The position numbers and the translations under genes are program-made. From Rhea pennata (Eukaryota > Chordata > Aves > Rheiformes > Rheidae): a stretch of DNA of 64,000 bases. Below the pieces are notes generated by a model. The model had not been told where the DNA came from. It ran no database searches and saw only the letters and a program-made list of their open reading frames with translations. Of the stretch, positions 33,131-45,835 are shown one piece after another; position 1 is the stretch's first letter, and each line of letters opens with the position of its first letter. Location of the stretch: assembly GCF_028389875.1 (NCBI RefSeq), contig NC_084666.1:28428308-28492307 (forward strand), read 5' to 3'.

Positions 33131-36100
33131 CTGGGGAGGGAAAAATATCAGAATCTTCTCAATTTTTCAAGGCTTGCATTAAAAGTTACCTGTAGAACTA
33201 ACCTCTCACTTTGCTTTGTCTGAAAGTGATGTGCTGGAAATCTCAACATGCTCTTGTGCTTGGTTAGTAAAATTTGGAGTGGTATGGAATTATTCAGGGC
33301 AAAGGGGCTGAGGAATCTAGCAAAACACGTAAGTAGAAATGTTTCAGAGTGACAGCTATGTTTTTAGACAAGTAGTCTCACTTGCCCACACTTGATCTCT
33401 TAAGACAGTCATTTAAGAAGAAAATAACTGAATTCATGAAACAGCACATATTTTAAATACCTCCACCTATGTGCAAAAGGCTAAGCCTGTCGAACTTTGA
33501 CAAGAGTTTCAATGGCATCTTGACTTAATCATCGTGGGATTAGCCTTATTTCTCAGTTTGCACATATGACAAAAAAGATAGGTTTGGGACTGTTTCTTTG
33601 GAAAAGATCCTGCTCAGTGGAATATTGCATTAAATTCACTTATCAGTAAAGGGGTACACTGACAACATTGTACTGAAGATGTGTTTTATAATGTTTGCAT
33701 AATCTGTCTCGATCAAAATAATGCTATATATTCATCCATTAATGTGAAGGTATCTTCCAGCTGAAATTCTGAACTGTTGTTTGATCTCACAGCATTGTAT
33801 TTATTTTGGCTCTTTGCCTATGGGTGAATGAAAAATGGTGAAGTTAATAGCATAAAAGCATTACTGACATCTTTATTAGAGATGAAAAATAATCTACGAA
33901 GAAGAAAATTCTTGCAGATCATATTGATTTAGTGGACTAGTGGCAGAGCAGCACAAATGAGAAGATTATTTTGGGTAGGTGCAGAGCAATCACCTGAAAT
34001 GAGGGGGAAGAAAAGGGGGAAAAGATGAGTGCTTCAAGAGCCAGTACTGTTCATAATCATCAAGGTAGACTGTTTTTGGAAGAGCTGATCTTTTGAAAAG
34101 CAGTGCGCTAATCAGATAATCTTGAAGTTGCGTCAAGAATTTATCTCAATGCAAACACTCCTTAGGGCTATAAGGGGAAAGCTGTTTAAGTACAGGCAGT
34201 TCGACAGAATTATATTGCTGAATTTTTTCATATGCTATTCAAAAACTGGTTAAATTTATCATGAAAATGTTCATGAAGTTTCTTAGTTGTGAGCTATGCA
34301 AATAACAGGAGATAGAAGATTTAGATGACAAAACTAGAGTAGATTGCAATAGTTTTTTTTCTCCATCTATAAAGAGAAGAAATGCTTTTACTGTTCAATC
34401 AATGAATGAAAATTTTGGATGAATGAAAAGTGTCCAAGTGAGAAAACCTAGAAATAAGCTTATGGTATTAAGGGAAAAGCTACTTTAGCTACAGCAGAAG
34501 ACAAAGCTATTGAACAATAAGCTTGTCAATAAAAATGTCTTTTTTTCCTCATTCTTGAGGATTTTGAATAATACTGGATTTTCTCGGGTACAAGAATATG
34601 AATAAGAGTGTAGTAACTTTCGCTTGTGTGACTCAGGAATCTTAGTGCATGCTTATCCTACAAGTTGTTTGTTTATGTACAGGGACGATCGTTTCAGGAG
34701 TTGACTATACGAGTAAAGATAAATACCTCTGCAGTGTGGACACTCCACAGAAACACGACGCTCACTCTGTTCTTCCTCTGCGTTCATTGGGAAAATTACT
34801 ATTGTGCCAGCAAACTTATGTATCATCAAGTCCTTAATAATATCCTAGAATCACGGGTCAGGCTGATGGCCTTTTGTTCCTGCTTCTGTCCATTCCCTGC
34901 TTCCAAATGCCTGGGCTTTTTCTGCACTGCACGTTGAGTCCGCACCGTTTTTGTACGGGTCGTGTGTGTCTCTGTGTACTAGTGCCTATTTGTGTGCACA
35001 TCTGCCTCATGGGATGAGGGCAGTGGACAATCTGGTACCGAACAGCTGCAGATGGGATTTCACCCTTTGCCGTTTACTTATTGAAAAGATAATACCTATT
35101 TCATGAACGTTACACCTGGTCCCTGCAAACTATAATGTTTAGAGATGCTCGTTTTGTATTCTGGTGATTTTTCCTGCCAAGAGTTCACATGATTATCAGA
35201 AGCCCACGACCTGAGAATAAGACATGCTTCAAAGCATCTTGCCTCAAATTAACCTTTTATGTGGGCAGATGCCGTATTTTATATGAACCGTTAGAATTCT
35301 TTTCTTTCTCAAGGGAAGAAATAAAAGGTGCTTTTATAATGAATGCTGTTTTAAAGTCTTGCTGTCTGTGCTTAAGGTAACTTATATAGTGTTTACGTAA
35401 GATTCCTAAGTTGAATATAATGTTTTTATTTGGTTATGTCTCCTTAGTATCTCTTAAGAGAGGATATACATTTTTTCAAGTTCAGTTTACAATCCATCAG
35501 TTCAAATTCTTTGGCTTCATATGACATCCTTAATAAGCATTAAATGCAGGAGTTCTTAGGATTGTAGCTGTATTGTGTAGAGTATAGTGTATTGAAAATT
35601 AGTAATTTGTCAAAGCACTCTGTTTGCTGTGTTTGGCAAAGCATGGGTTGAAGCTCTGCTTCTCTGGACGGCTGTGACAGTTCAGACTTCTTCATTTCCC
35701 TTTCAAGCACACATCCGTCCATTGGTACCTCCTTGTTTCGGAGGGTTTTCTTCCACCTCGTGATGGCATAGCACCTACCCTGTTACACGGCTTCCCTATT
35801 TATACTGCCCTTATTACTCTTTGGGTTCTTCAAAGTGAATCTGAGCAGCTTCTAACTGATGGGAGGGTTATTGTCACCGAAAACAGTGCATCTGTATATA
35901 AAGAACAAGGAAGAACGATGGATGTGTGGAGAAAGCATGGACCCTTTTGTTTTATGTTTAAATACATGTCCAGCTGACCCACAACATATTTTTCTCAATT
36001 CACTAACCAAGCCAGCTGTTTTGTTTAAATACAGGTCACTTACTACTCTTCAGAGATTAGAGTAAGAATTTCACTTTGGTTTACTGTTTTTATTTCCCAA

Positions 36101-39100
36101 AAAAAGCATTAAAAGAGTAGTTGTTCTAGGCAGGCATCATACTTATGTGTCAGTAAATGTGAACTAACTCAGTTATTCATATTTATTATAAAGCTAATTA
36201 CTCTTATTCCCCTCCCAAATAAATTTTAATTGTGTAAAAAGTTAGCTTAGACCTTAATTCAAACACCAGCAAATGAGGGTGACTGCTTAGCTATTTTATT
36301 TCTGAAAAAAGCTTTAAAGTGACTGCTTTCATGAATTCTTAAAACTCTTTAAAAATACGCAGTTGTACGGCCAGTTAAAAGGTGCCAGTAGCATTGTCCT
36401 AAAGTCGGTTGTTACTAACATGCATGAGCACAGAGAGGTTTGTGTCAATGCACTGCAGCTCTTTAACAGCTGGTAAAGCTCTACTGAAAAATCCCAGTCC
36501 CAGATGAACTTGCCTCCCCCCTCATTAACGGCCATGATTATAGCCCCCTAAAGGAACATAATCTGACCTTTTCTGGTGTTGGTTTCTGTTAGAGTTGTTT
36601 GGAACCCATCTCGAGTAAAGAGAAGTGTAAATGAAAATACTTCGATTCTCTTGCTGAAAGCTTTAGCAGAGCTGTGGAAGCCTGGAGAACAGTATGTACT
36701 ATTCCAGACTGAACGCACAAATTTCATGCCTATTAGAGATTTAGAAAGGAATCCCGACTTGCCCACTCGCCGTTGGAAGCTGAGAGCTGTAGTTTGTTTT
36801 GCCCGTGGTGGAATTTCCATTTGGGTGCCGTGAGCGAGCCCTGGCTCAGCCCTGGCCCTGGCGCAGACCCACAGCTCGGCTCCTCGGCTGTCGTGCTGCT
36901 TCGTGCCTGGGACAGCACGGCTTTGTTTGCAACCCAGTCGCTCTGAATCGCAGCCCGAGTAAGTTATCTCAGTAATCTGCTAACTGAGACACTAGCGGTA
37001 TAAATACCTCCTTCCTCTTTGCGTTTTGGTTGCCTATCGAATGGTTTATAGAAATCAAAAAATTATTCTTGGATCTTAGTCTCAAGGCAATTGAATGGGA
37101 CAGATCGCACCTCAGCGCTATTTCAGCCTCTTGCCGCAGGTCTGTTCATACGGGTTTGTAGCAGTTCAGCTAAGCCAATGCAGCTTGGGAAAAAATGGGC
37201 CCTAAATTTGTACTTTTGCCCAGTGTAAAAATGGGGCATAAACCACCGGCATCAGACAAATTTCTTGTGAGGTATTTTTGAGAAGCTGCATTAGAAGCCT
37301 GAACCCAGGAACACCATGAAGTTTCATATATAAATGACTTTGGCCGGGGCACAAATTTTATCAGACCATCAAGTTAATATTCTTTCCAAATAATGAGCAA
37401 AATGAAACAAGGGTATTTTTATTTAACCAATGTAAAATGGTACAGCAAAATTAGAAATGTATAACTGTTCAGATTATAAGATACACCTAAAAGTAAACTG
37501 ATTCTTGCTTCTAACAGCTAGCGAGAGACCTGCTGGACAGGAGACAACAATCACTTGGAGACATAATTTGTATTTATTTACTTCAACTACATGAAAACAG
37601 TATTATTATGAAAGCATCAGACACTAATAGCCATGATTTAAAGCATTTGTTTCTATTTGTTCTCTTTAATACTATCGAATATTAGACTCCGGTACTTGTA
37701 TAGCAGTGCTTCTAACACTTAACCACTTGTTTATTCATTTTACTAAGGTATTCTTTTTTTTCCAGTTGAACAATTCTAAATTCCCTGAGATTTTAAGAAA
37801 TACTGCAGAACAGAAACGCCTAGTTTCAGTACCTAGTCATAATATCTTCTATTTAGTAGTAGCATAGTTTTTTAAAACTCAAAAGCAGTCTTACATGAAT
37901 TACTTTCGTAATCTGATGCTGCAGTACACAAAACAGGATGCATGATAAAAAAGAAATATTGCACAGTCATCTAATACATAGGATATTCAGTCAAGTACAA
38001 TTTTCAGTCATACCTAGAATGGCAAAAAATATTAAGGTGGAGAAATGAAGAGTTTGATAAATTACCTTTGCCAAAACTCGAAGTCAATTATTCAGAACTA
38101 AAAAAATGTAATATATAATTTTTTTGTTGTTTTTCTGGTTGCTGGATGATGCTATGGGACTCCATATTTTCAGAATACAAAACCTTGATGTGAATCGCTT
38201 CCAAAAATAGAAAGGTTGAATTCATTCCTTACATGGAGGAATATACATTCTTCTCTATTCTTTTTAATCCACGGTAGATGCACACTTCTAGTGCAATAAA
38301 AAAAAGCTGCAATAAAGCTAAAATTGGGTTCCATATAAATCTAATGCTTCAATAAATTTTGTTTAATTCTCTACTTGAAATAAAGTTGCTAATCTTAACT
38401 ATTTTAGGATAACTAACATTTTATAATAGCAAAACTGGTACAGGGAAGGGTGAATTTGGTTACAGTAGCTGAAGTGCTTAAACCTCAATGATGGATTATC
38501 CAGACATGTACACAATCTCCTCAGTAAAACATGCTATGTAAGAAGCAAATCTGCTGGTACAGAATTAATGTATGGCTGTGTACCTCTGCTGAAGGTCTCC
38601 CCTTCAGCAGTCTCCCCTTAGATTTTATGAAGCACTTTTTGCACTCCTTTTTCCTCTGTTAACCTCTGGGTGCTAGATAATGTACAACAGCCAACCGACT
38701 GCGAAGGCTGCGCTGCAGAAACGAGCCGTTCACCAGGCTGCAGGGCGAGAAGGAGCCCCTGAAGCCCAGGCAAGCTCTCACTGTGAGGAGCCAAGTAGAC
38801 GGTAGTAAAACAAGGGCAAAAAGCAGCCCGGGCCGAGCAGCTGCGTGCCGGCCAGAGCTGCCAACTGCTTGGTGGCGGCTCGCGAAGCCCCTGCCCAGAC
38901 AAGGGCACGCTTTGTGTCTGACGGGCCAGCAGCAACGTCCAAGATCGTTACAAGCTACTTGATTCATGGAGCTAGTTAGTAGAATGGAAGTGATTAAATG
39001 ACAAGCATTTGCTGCTGGATAAGGTTTCAGGACTACGTTTTGAAATATTATACGTACGACAAGCCTCTATATAGCAGAAATAAGTTTGGGCTTGTGCAGT

Positions 39101-42100
39101 TCAGTTGCAGCATATCTCAGCCTACAGCTGATGCGAATGATGGGTAGGTTTAAAATATGCCTCTGGGATGAAGAGTTGAGACTGTTCCTTGCTCTGAGCT
39201 TGCCAATGTGCCTAACCTGGATAGCATTGCTGCTGAGTGCTCAAAGTGCACATACTTGAGAAGTAGCACATAAAAGAGCAAGGATTTTTTTTTTTCATAC
39301 AAGGTTATAGTATCTGCTTGGGAAGTACCAGTGCCCTCAGAAAATCTGTATGTCAAAGACAACAGGAGAAAAACTCCCTTCCCACCTTAATCCCTTCATC
39401 TGCAGGTAAAAGGTAATATATTGTAATCTGAAAAGATTTTTAAGATATGTTTGCTCAGCAATCTTGAATCTTCTGTTCTCTGCAAATGAAGATTTTTCAG
39501 GCTCCATTTTTAGCTGTTACCTAAATTTGTGTTTGATTTCATTTGGCAAGGCTCTTCATTTCATTCTTGGAAGAGCTGTAAAAACATCGTAATTGGCGTA
39601 ACAGTTGTTCTGTTTCCCACACTGGCGGGCACTTGGAAGAGCTTATAGGGAAAAATAAAGAGCTCCTTCACTAGTCTGTCCTTCTGTCCTCCTGTGATAA
39701 GAATTTTAGAGCTTTATGAGCCAAAACCTGACACTTGATCAAGCAAATCTAGCTGTTTAATAGCCACCAATAGTTTTTTCATACCCACTAATTCTCTGCG
39801 TGGATGGTGCCTCCTTTTTCTTTCCACTATATCCTGTGCCAATGAGATACACAATGTAACTGTGTTGTATTAAGTGCTTCTTTTCTGTTTATTTTAAATC
39901 TGGTTTCACTGAGCACTGACTGGTTGTCATCTTAATGAAAAAGAGCAATTAATTGTTCCTTTACATGATGTTAAGGGACTTCATATCCCTCATCTTCATT
40001 TGAGCTGACCTGGAGAGTTGTTTAAACTCTTGTGAAGAAACCATCCTGTACCTCTGATCATACCTTTCATTTCCCCCCTTTTTTCTATCTCATCTGTGTT
40101 GCACACTTTTTGAGATGGGTTGGAAGCACTGAAATACTCAAAATATAGACATGTCACAGAATTGCTCTGTAGTATAAATCTGCTTTTCCCCTCATTTCTT
40201 CCCTAAGGATTTGTAATGTTCTGCTTGCCTTTAGGCTGTCACAGACCACTAATCTGACATTTTCAGAAAACTATGCAAAATGACTTCCAGATCTCTGTAC
40301 TGAGACATAATACTGAGTATTAGTAGTTAGTGAGATTTAAAACTGTGATACAGTTAGAATTGGTTTTCCCCATGTACTGTACTACAGATGATAATGAAGC
40401 TTAGTACCTAGTCTTTTGCTATTGCTTTTTTCTAGTTTTTATCATCTTATGTCATCAACAAATTTAGTCATTTCAGCTTTTGTCAAACTATCTATGAATA
40501 TGCTGCCAGCATGTCCCCACTCTCAAACCTTTTAGCTTCTAAACTGTCCATGAGGGAACTGTCTCATTAATTTCTGAGCACCCCCCCCCGCCTTACTCCA
40601 GACCGAAATAAAGATTACTGAAACAGCTGCTCACCTCAGACCTCCCTCTCCCTTTTTTTAAATACATCATCCCTAATTTCAAAGTATTGATCTTCCTCTT
40701 CAATTAACCCCCCCACCGCCTCTTTAACTGACTTGTATGGAATGCATCCAGCTCAGCAACTTGTCCCATCATTATCATAGTAAAAGTCAATACAAGTTAG
40801 CTCACTAAACTGTGCACAATTACAGTTCTCAGAGCACTCTTTTCTTATCATCAGTTTATCTTCCTGAGTAGAAAAATCCTAAGGGCTGGCTTTGAGAACA
40901 CATAAGGTAAGTAAAATATTTCCAGCTCTTCCTGTCCCCCCTTTGCCTAAAAATATAATGTAAAATAATCAATATGCATTTCAATATTACTTTCTGAGTC
41001 ATGCAGTGTAACTACTAACACTCCAAACATTTGTGTTCCTCTAAGACTTCTATTGGGACCTACATAGTATTTTCACATATCTCCTCTTCAAATCTTAAGG
41101 GACTTACTTAAAAGTATAACTAAGTTTTCTAAACCATCCAGTCCTAAAAAAACCCAGCATCTGTCTGATTCCACCTCTAGAATACACTTCCAAGCACTAG
41201 GAAAATTCCAATATACTTGTAAGTCACAGCATAATAAAAAAGTCAGTTGGCTCCAATTTTATGAAATTAAACAACGTGGTACAGAGCGCATTGTGAGTCT
41301 TCCCTGTGCTTTTATAACTAGTGCTTTTGGGACAGTCAGCTTACATTTTACATTATTTAAAATTTTTGGAGTTATGTTTAAGAAATATTGCAAAATCATT
41401 AGCATCTCACTATGAAGGCTTGTTTCCCAGCTGTGCACCTCATCAGAAATGATTTAGTTGGTCAAACAATGCAGGGAAAATTGTATTTTAACAATATTAA
41501 GTAATAACCTTGCCAAAAAAAAGGCAATCTTATTAATTCTCAAATCAAGTAGTAGTATGTGGAGCTTGACATTTGAAGGACTTAAAAATTATTCAGTCAT
41601 AAATTCCCCAAAGTACAGAAAGATACTTTTAAAGACCTTTTGAAGAACAGTTTGCTCATAACTCGTGCTTTTTCTTTAATGTACGCTAATATAGTGCTAA
41701 TATACCTAACATTCAGAAAAGAACTATTTTTTATAACAACATCAGAATAACTCATGAACTCGGCTCAATACAATTAGCTAATCAAAGTGTTGCCTCTTGC
41801 GCAGCATAGATACCAATTTATAAAACAGGAGACATAAATTTTTATATAGCAGTAAATTTATTACAGCAAAATAATAGGAAGCCTGAACAAGGTTACATTT
41901 AAAACAAGAATAAGTAGCTACGAAATCTTCAGCCATTCAGTCACCTCCAGGAGGTAACACTGGCCTCAAGATACAGCCTTGGGGAGTCTGACAGTGCTGA
42001 TGAAAGGACAGTCCTCTGTCACATGTAGCAATAGCTCCATGTATGTGTGTTAACGGCCTGTCCCAGGTAACCCGGGTGCAACTGGTATTGGCTCAGCTTG

Positions 42101-45100
42101 TGGCTGCTACCTTGATAGCAGATGGTAGATGAAGGGATAGTAGCTAAGTCATGTCACCATACAAGTTTTGCTGGCTTCAGTGTGCCTGTGATAATGATGT
42201 TTTTCTCTCACGAAGGACGTTTACTGCTCTGTGGTGGTGTAACGCTCTCTCTCTGTATAGTCCCTACTGTAAGCTCCACCACCCTGGGTCTAACAGCCTG
42301 TGTATCTGGCACAGCTCCGTACCGTGCACAGCTCCTACTCTTCGTGCCTCTGGTGAAGACGCCCAAAGAAGTCAACCCAAGAGGGGGCTATAGCAATAGG
42401 CACAGTTTAAAAACAAACAACGACAATAAAAACAGAGGAGAGTTTTCACCAACTGACAGCGAAGTCCAAACTTTTCAACAGTGGTACACTTGATTTCCAA
42501 GTGAACACCATCACAGTGTTTAGGGGAAGCGTCTGCTCCTGATTTCTTGAGATACATGGTGAGCATGCCATCTACTTTTCCTCTAGATCTATTAGCTTTG
42601 GATTGCGTGCAGACTATCAACTGTTCAAGAATATGGTATTTTCTCACTGTTTATGAATGTGATACATACTTTAATATCCTTGGCAAAGGGGATTTTTACA
42701 TAAAACTGGCCTATTAAAAGCTGTTCCGGTGCAGTAATTTCAGTGTGACTCTACCCTATGAACCTCTGGCTTGCTATAAAACACTGCAGGTAAGTGATCA
42801 GTTTAGGGACTGGATAGCTGCTGAACTATGCAAAATCATTTAAACATCCTTCCATTCTTTCCTTTGATGTAGAGAACAAATGTTTCAGCTTATGGCATTT
42901 TGCTTGCTACACAAAGTTTCACAGACATCTAAGTACAATAGACAACATTAATTTCTCAGCACTAAGAGCTCGATTGCACTGAAAGGAGAAAAAGACATGC
43001 TAAGAAGAAAGAGGAGAAAGGAAAAAAACAAAAGTGCATTACAAGAAATTGGGATTTACTACAAACATCATGCAACTCTTCCAAACGAGCCGATTTAGAC
43101 CAAACCGAAGACTTGATTTCTTGTCTATAACATAAAGGCTTGTAGGAAGAAGCTTGTTCATAGGATTTTTATCATCTTCACCACATCTGTAAATTGGATG
43201 AAAGGACTCATTATTTAAATCAGTAAGCTGAGTGCCATCTTATTTTGCATATAAAACGTGCAGCTTCCTAGTGGTTTCCCTGAGAACCCTGCAAAATCTC
43301 CAAGGATAAAAAAATATCCTTGGACTCAACAGCATGAGTATGATTTTAACCAGGTTGTCCTCCTAGGCTCCTAGGCAATGCCAGAGCTTGGGAATGCATG
43401 TTTAACTTGGTAGCAGTGAAGGACACTCAGTGAGTTGCTGTGTATTTTTATAGCACAGCATGCTACATGAGGAATGAATGTAGCATGAAGAATTTTGATT
43501 AAAGCATTAAAGAGGCTATGAGGTTATTATTTTCATTGTTTAGCAATACAAAAAAACAACCCATGCTTAGAATATTTATTTTCATAAATTTCAAAAACTT
43601 GTTCAACTAAATTTAAAATACCACACTGGCCGAAACATAATGGCTTTTTCTTGAAAAAAATCCATCCACTTGCATTTGTTTTCAGACTATGTTTCTGAAT
43701 GGGCTCTGCAGATCTCTAAAAAAAAGCAGACAGCAAGACTTAAGTGGCTGACAGAAGCATGGCAATTAAGGTCTTCGATGATCATCTGAGCTGGAGCAGG
43801 TCCCAGAGCAGAAATTCCAGGATCTGCTGCAGGAGAAAAACCATTAGAGGGGCATGTGGCATCCTGCATTCTTCCTTTCTTGTGGCTGCAAGACTGTTTT
43901 ATATTTGAAACAATTGGAATTTTAAAGCTAATTAGTGCCAGCTAAATATTCTCAGCTCACAGGAAAAGGCTGAAAAAGGAAATGTCTCCTGTGTTTAGAT
44001 TTAAAGTTCAACAAGCTTCAGCTCTGACAAACACTGGGGACAAACATCATGGACATCAACACTTGATTCCACTACTCAGGCAACAACTAGTGAGTAGCCA
44101 TCCTCAGTTACACATGCTTTGGGGTCTCAATTTGAAATGAATGACAACACTGGCTTATGTAAGCAAACATTTATTTGAGGGAAAATCTTCAAAGGCACTT
44201 AACTAGCGCCGTTAGTTAGTTAGTGCAAGGGCTCAGTTCAGCTCAAGACCACTAATGGATTTAGGGTGTTATTCACAGTTAATTTATGTCTGTGGAACAC
44301 TGCGGAAAGGCGCAGTTCTGGCTTGCTCCCTCCCTTGGGCTGCCACTAGGAAGCTATCTCTAAGAAATGTTTGGGCTTTGATTTTTTCCCTCCTTTCATT
44401 ATGGGTTTAATTTCCAGCTAGAGCAGTGAGCTATTCTGGTTGACCACAATGCCATATGATCTCTATAGCTAGGACAAGGGAAGCACTGCCCATTTTGCCA
44501 GCAGCCCTATCAGGTAAGCCTAAGCTAAAATGCATTTTCTGCCAGTGCCTGAGCTTTTGCAGGCCTTGATATAAAACTCCCAAGCAATGGCAAAGTTGAT
44601 TAAAACCAGGAATTTGTTCTAATGGCTCCCTTCAGGACAATCCATAGTGTTGTAGAACACTGTTGCATACTGAAAAAAACATCAAAAACTCTGCTTCTGA
44701 GTAAATTAACAGGTTCTGATGTGTACTCTTCCTTATAGATTGTCCAAAGTGATATAGTTCAGAGTGAAAAAGGAAGCATTTTCAGCATCTTTGTCTAACT
44801 TCCTACATAATGTAGGCCAGAGAGGCTCAGTTCAACCATTTCTGCATCCAACTCCTGTTTTGAGCCACAGTTAAAGCCATAATAAACTCACATGGTAGAA
44901 TTTCAGATTGGCCCTCTACTCCCCACCCCCTTCCAGACAGCCAAGCTATTTGCAAACACTTTCACATGTTCTCCTTCCAGGGAGAATGTAGGCCAGCTTA
45001 CAAGCAGAATGTGTGAAAATGCTTTTAAAAAGCCCAGCTGCTGGCTTGTTTTTCATTGGCAAAGAGTGAAAGTGATTTTAAAAATCCACCTTGCTTCCAT

Positions 45101-45600
45101 CAAATAAACCCTCCTTTTTCTCAGTGGGAACTTTCCCTTTTCAAGGTGAAAAGATCACATGGGATGTCTCTGCACACTCCAGAGGTGATTGTTCTTCCAT
45201 TTTTCACCCCCAAGTGCTCCCTGGATAGCATCCCTTTCATATTGCCTTCACTAAGGCTGTGGCCAAAGAATAGCACTGCAAAAAACCAATAAACAAGCTA
45301 ACCCACTGCCAACTGTCTCTGCTTTTAGAATCTCCACATTTCAATGTATTTTAAAATATCAACATCATCTGTACTTATTTGATTCTTAGGAAACAAAATT
45401 GGAAATTAAAAGGAGTTATATTTGTTTTCATACAAGTAGGCAAATAATCCAAATTAATTCCAATTAGGTGAATTAACAGTGCTCTTAATGAGACTGCTGC
45501 AGCTAAATTAGAAGTTCCTCAGAAATGAGGAATTTAAAATTAACATGAAAGGTGTATAAGGTGAAAATGAATAAATAAATCTAATTAGCAAACCACAGAT
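33131..45600. other. Convergent OCIAD1-OCIAD2 spacer
   Basis: About 12.5 kb between the ends of two convergent genes, mostly AT-rich, with short random open frames. Two GC-richer patches stand out (36,560-36,960 and 38,690-38,960). No transposon, RNA gene or domain is recognised. The longest open frame is 123 codons at 42,122-42,493 on the plus strand, without family resemblance or splice context. Confidence 0.7.
38690..38960. other. GC- and CpG-richer patch in spacer
   Basis: About 270 bases with more than a dozen CpGs interrupt the AT-rich spacer. Overlapping open frames on the minus strand (38,618-38,935 and 38,659-38,967) result from the lack of stop codons and resemble no family known to me. 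It could be an orphan CpG island, an enhancer or a decayed retrocopy. Confidence 0.55.
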
Positions 45601-45608
45601 AGAGAAGA

Positions 45609-45614
45609 TTTATT
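45609..45614 (-). terminator. OCIAD2: OCIAD2 poly(A) signal
   Basis: TTTATT on the plus strand is AATAAA on the minus strand, 140 bases after the OCIAD2 stop codon, followed in the minus direction by a GT-rich stretch. It is the first such hexamer downstream and the likely cleavage signal. Confidence 0.6.
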
Positions 45615-45753
45615 TAAATCATCATCAGATTTTGATTAAACTACAGCTATGATTTTCACTATATTGTTCAAGGGTTTCAAGAAAGAACACCACTGAGCAT
45701 GAAAAATAAATGCCAGTAACAAAAGAAATTGTTTCAAGTATGCCTACCTGAGT
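45615..45753 (-). other. OCIAD2: OCIAD2 3' UTR (minimum)
   Basis: Sequence between the TAG stop and the first AATAAA on the minus strand. It begins ACTCAG|GTAGGC, which resembles a splice donor, so alternative 3' ends are possible. Confidence 0.5.
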
Positions 45754-45835
45754 CTAAGATGCTGAAGGCACTGGACCTTCTTTCTCATTTGATTCCAGTT
45801 TTGCTTTGCATTCTTTGCAAGTATGATGACAATGC
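45754..45835 (-). CDS. OCIAD2: OCIAD2 coding exon 6 and stop
   Basis: Residues 121-147, HCHHTCKECK followed by an acidic/polar tail ending PSAS, then TAG. Acceptor ATTGTAG|GCATTG. Confidence 0.93.

Noticed and set aside
42122-42493. 123-codon plus-strand frame in the OCIAD1-OCIAD2 spacer as a gene
   Set aside because: No family resemblance, no promoter or splice context, and overlaps other frames of similar quality; likely chance.
45754-45835. Radical SAM enzyme from the C-x3-C-x2-C motif in OCIAD2
   Set aside because: The protein is a 147-residue OCIA membrane protein without the TIM-barrel fold; only the cysteine spacing matches.
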